DNA from: Desulfohalobiaceae bacterium
Lineage (GTDB): Bacteria; Desulfobacterota; Desulfovibrionia; Desulfovibrionales; Desulfothermaceae
Reading direction: 5' to 3'
Assembly: GCA_021737525.1 (NCBI GenBank)
Contig: JAIPDU010000125.1
Location: 1-5,440 of the forward strand
DNA: 5,440 nt
Shown: positions 5,341-5,440 of the stretch, one piece after another
How positions within the stretch are numbered: position 1 is the stretch's first letter
Layout of the letters: each line of letters begins with the position of its first letter
Made by a program: the position numbers and the translations under genes
The notes under the pieces: model-generated
Told to the model about the DNA's origin: nothing
The model's input: only the letters and a program-made list of their open reading frames with translations
Databases searched by the model: none

Positions 5341-5440
5341 ATGGCAACAGGTCTCAAGAGCACGCGGGTCAACACCCGCATCGCGGACAAGGATATCATC
5401 CTCGAGACGGGCAAGCTCGCAAACCAAGCCGACGGCGGGG
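5341..5440 (+). CDS. pnp: Polyribonucleotide nucleotidyltransferase (PNPase), 3'-truncated by window edge
   Basis: PNPase is a trimeric phosphorolytic 3'-5' exoribonuclease of the RNA degradation machinery. Only 33 complete codons are visible. They match the family N-terminus: a short variable lead (MATGLKSTRVNTRIADKD) then IILETGKLANQADGG, corresponding to the conserved 'ETGKLA-QADG' of the first RNase PH domain. No in-frame alternative start is seen between the palindrome and ATG 5341, and AGGAG supports this ATG. Its place directly after rpsO is the widespread bacterial arrangement. The catalytic domain, KH and S1 domains are outside the window. Confidence 0.92.
   Translation, partial: MATGLKSTRVNTRIADKDIILETGKLANQADGG

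Noticed and set aside
1..5440. Mobile element, CRISPR array, tRNA gene or novel defence or toxin system
   Set aside because: No transposase, regular repeat-spacer pattern or tRNA-like fold was seen. Coding space is filled by conserved housekeeping genes.

Overview
The window is a stretch of a conserved bacterial translation/RNA-metabolism operon, all on the + strand: infB (5' end missing), a DUF503/YlxP-family gene, rbfA, a DHH-family nanoRNase/pAp phosphatase (nrnA-like), truB, rpsO, and the first 33 codons of pnp. The genes are GC-rich with strong third-position G/C preference. This order, with a DUF503 gene after infB and a DHH phosphoesterase between rbfA and truB, and protein features such as the Lys/Pro/Ala-rich IF2 linker, fit a deltaproteobacterial sulfate reducer of the Desulfovibrionales type. 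That placement is inference from gene order and recalled family sequences, not a search result.

Layout: IF2 runs from the left edge to 2086. A 199-base T-rich gap follows (2087-2285), with overlapping hairpins, one of terminator form, a direct repeat and an unassigned Shine-Dalgarno-like motif. Then come DUF503 (2286-2573), a 45-base gap with a hairpin over the rbfA ribosome binding site, rbfA (2619-2948), the DHH gene (2935-3954, 14-base overlap with rbfA) and truB (3951-4883, ATGA overlap). After a 32-base gap with a near-ideal Shine-Dalgarno comes rpsO (4916-5185, GTG start). The 155-base rpsO-pnp gap carries a small hairpin, a long near-perfect palindrome and an A-tract/T-tract pair just before the pnp ribosome binding site.

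The genes act together around the 30S subunit and RNA turnover. IF2 brings initiator tRNA, RbfA matures 16S rRNA, S15 nucleates 30S assembly, TruB makes pseudouridine 55 in tRNA, PNPase degrades RNA and NrnA finishes the short oligonucleotides. Every coding region is an intact, ordinary member of its family, and I found no new protein system. What merits a second look lies in the two longer gaps, infB-DUF503 and rpsO-pnp, where RNA structure could attenuate, process or autoregulate the operon.
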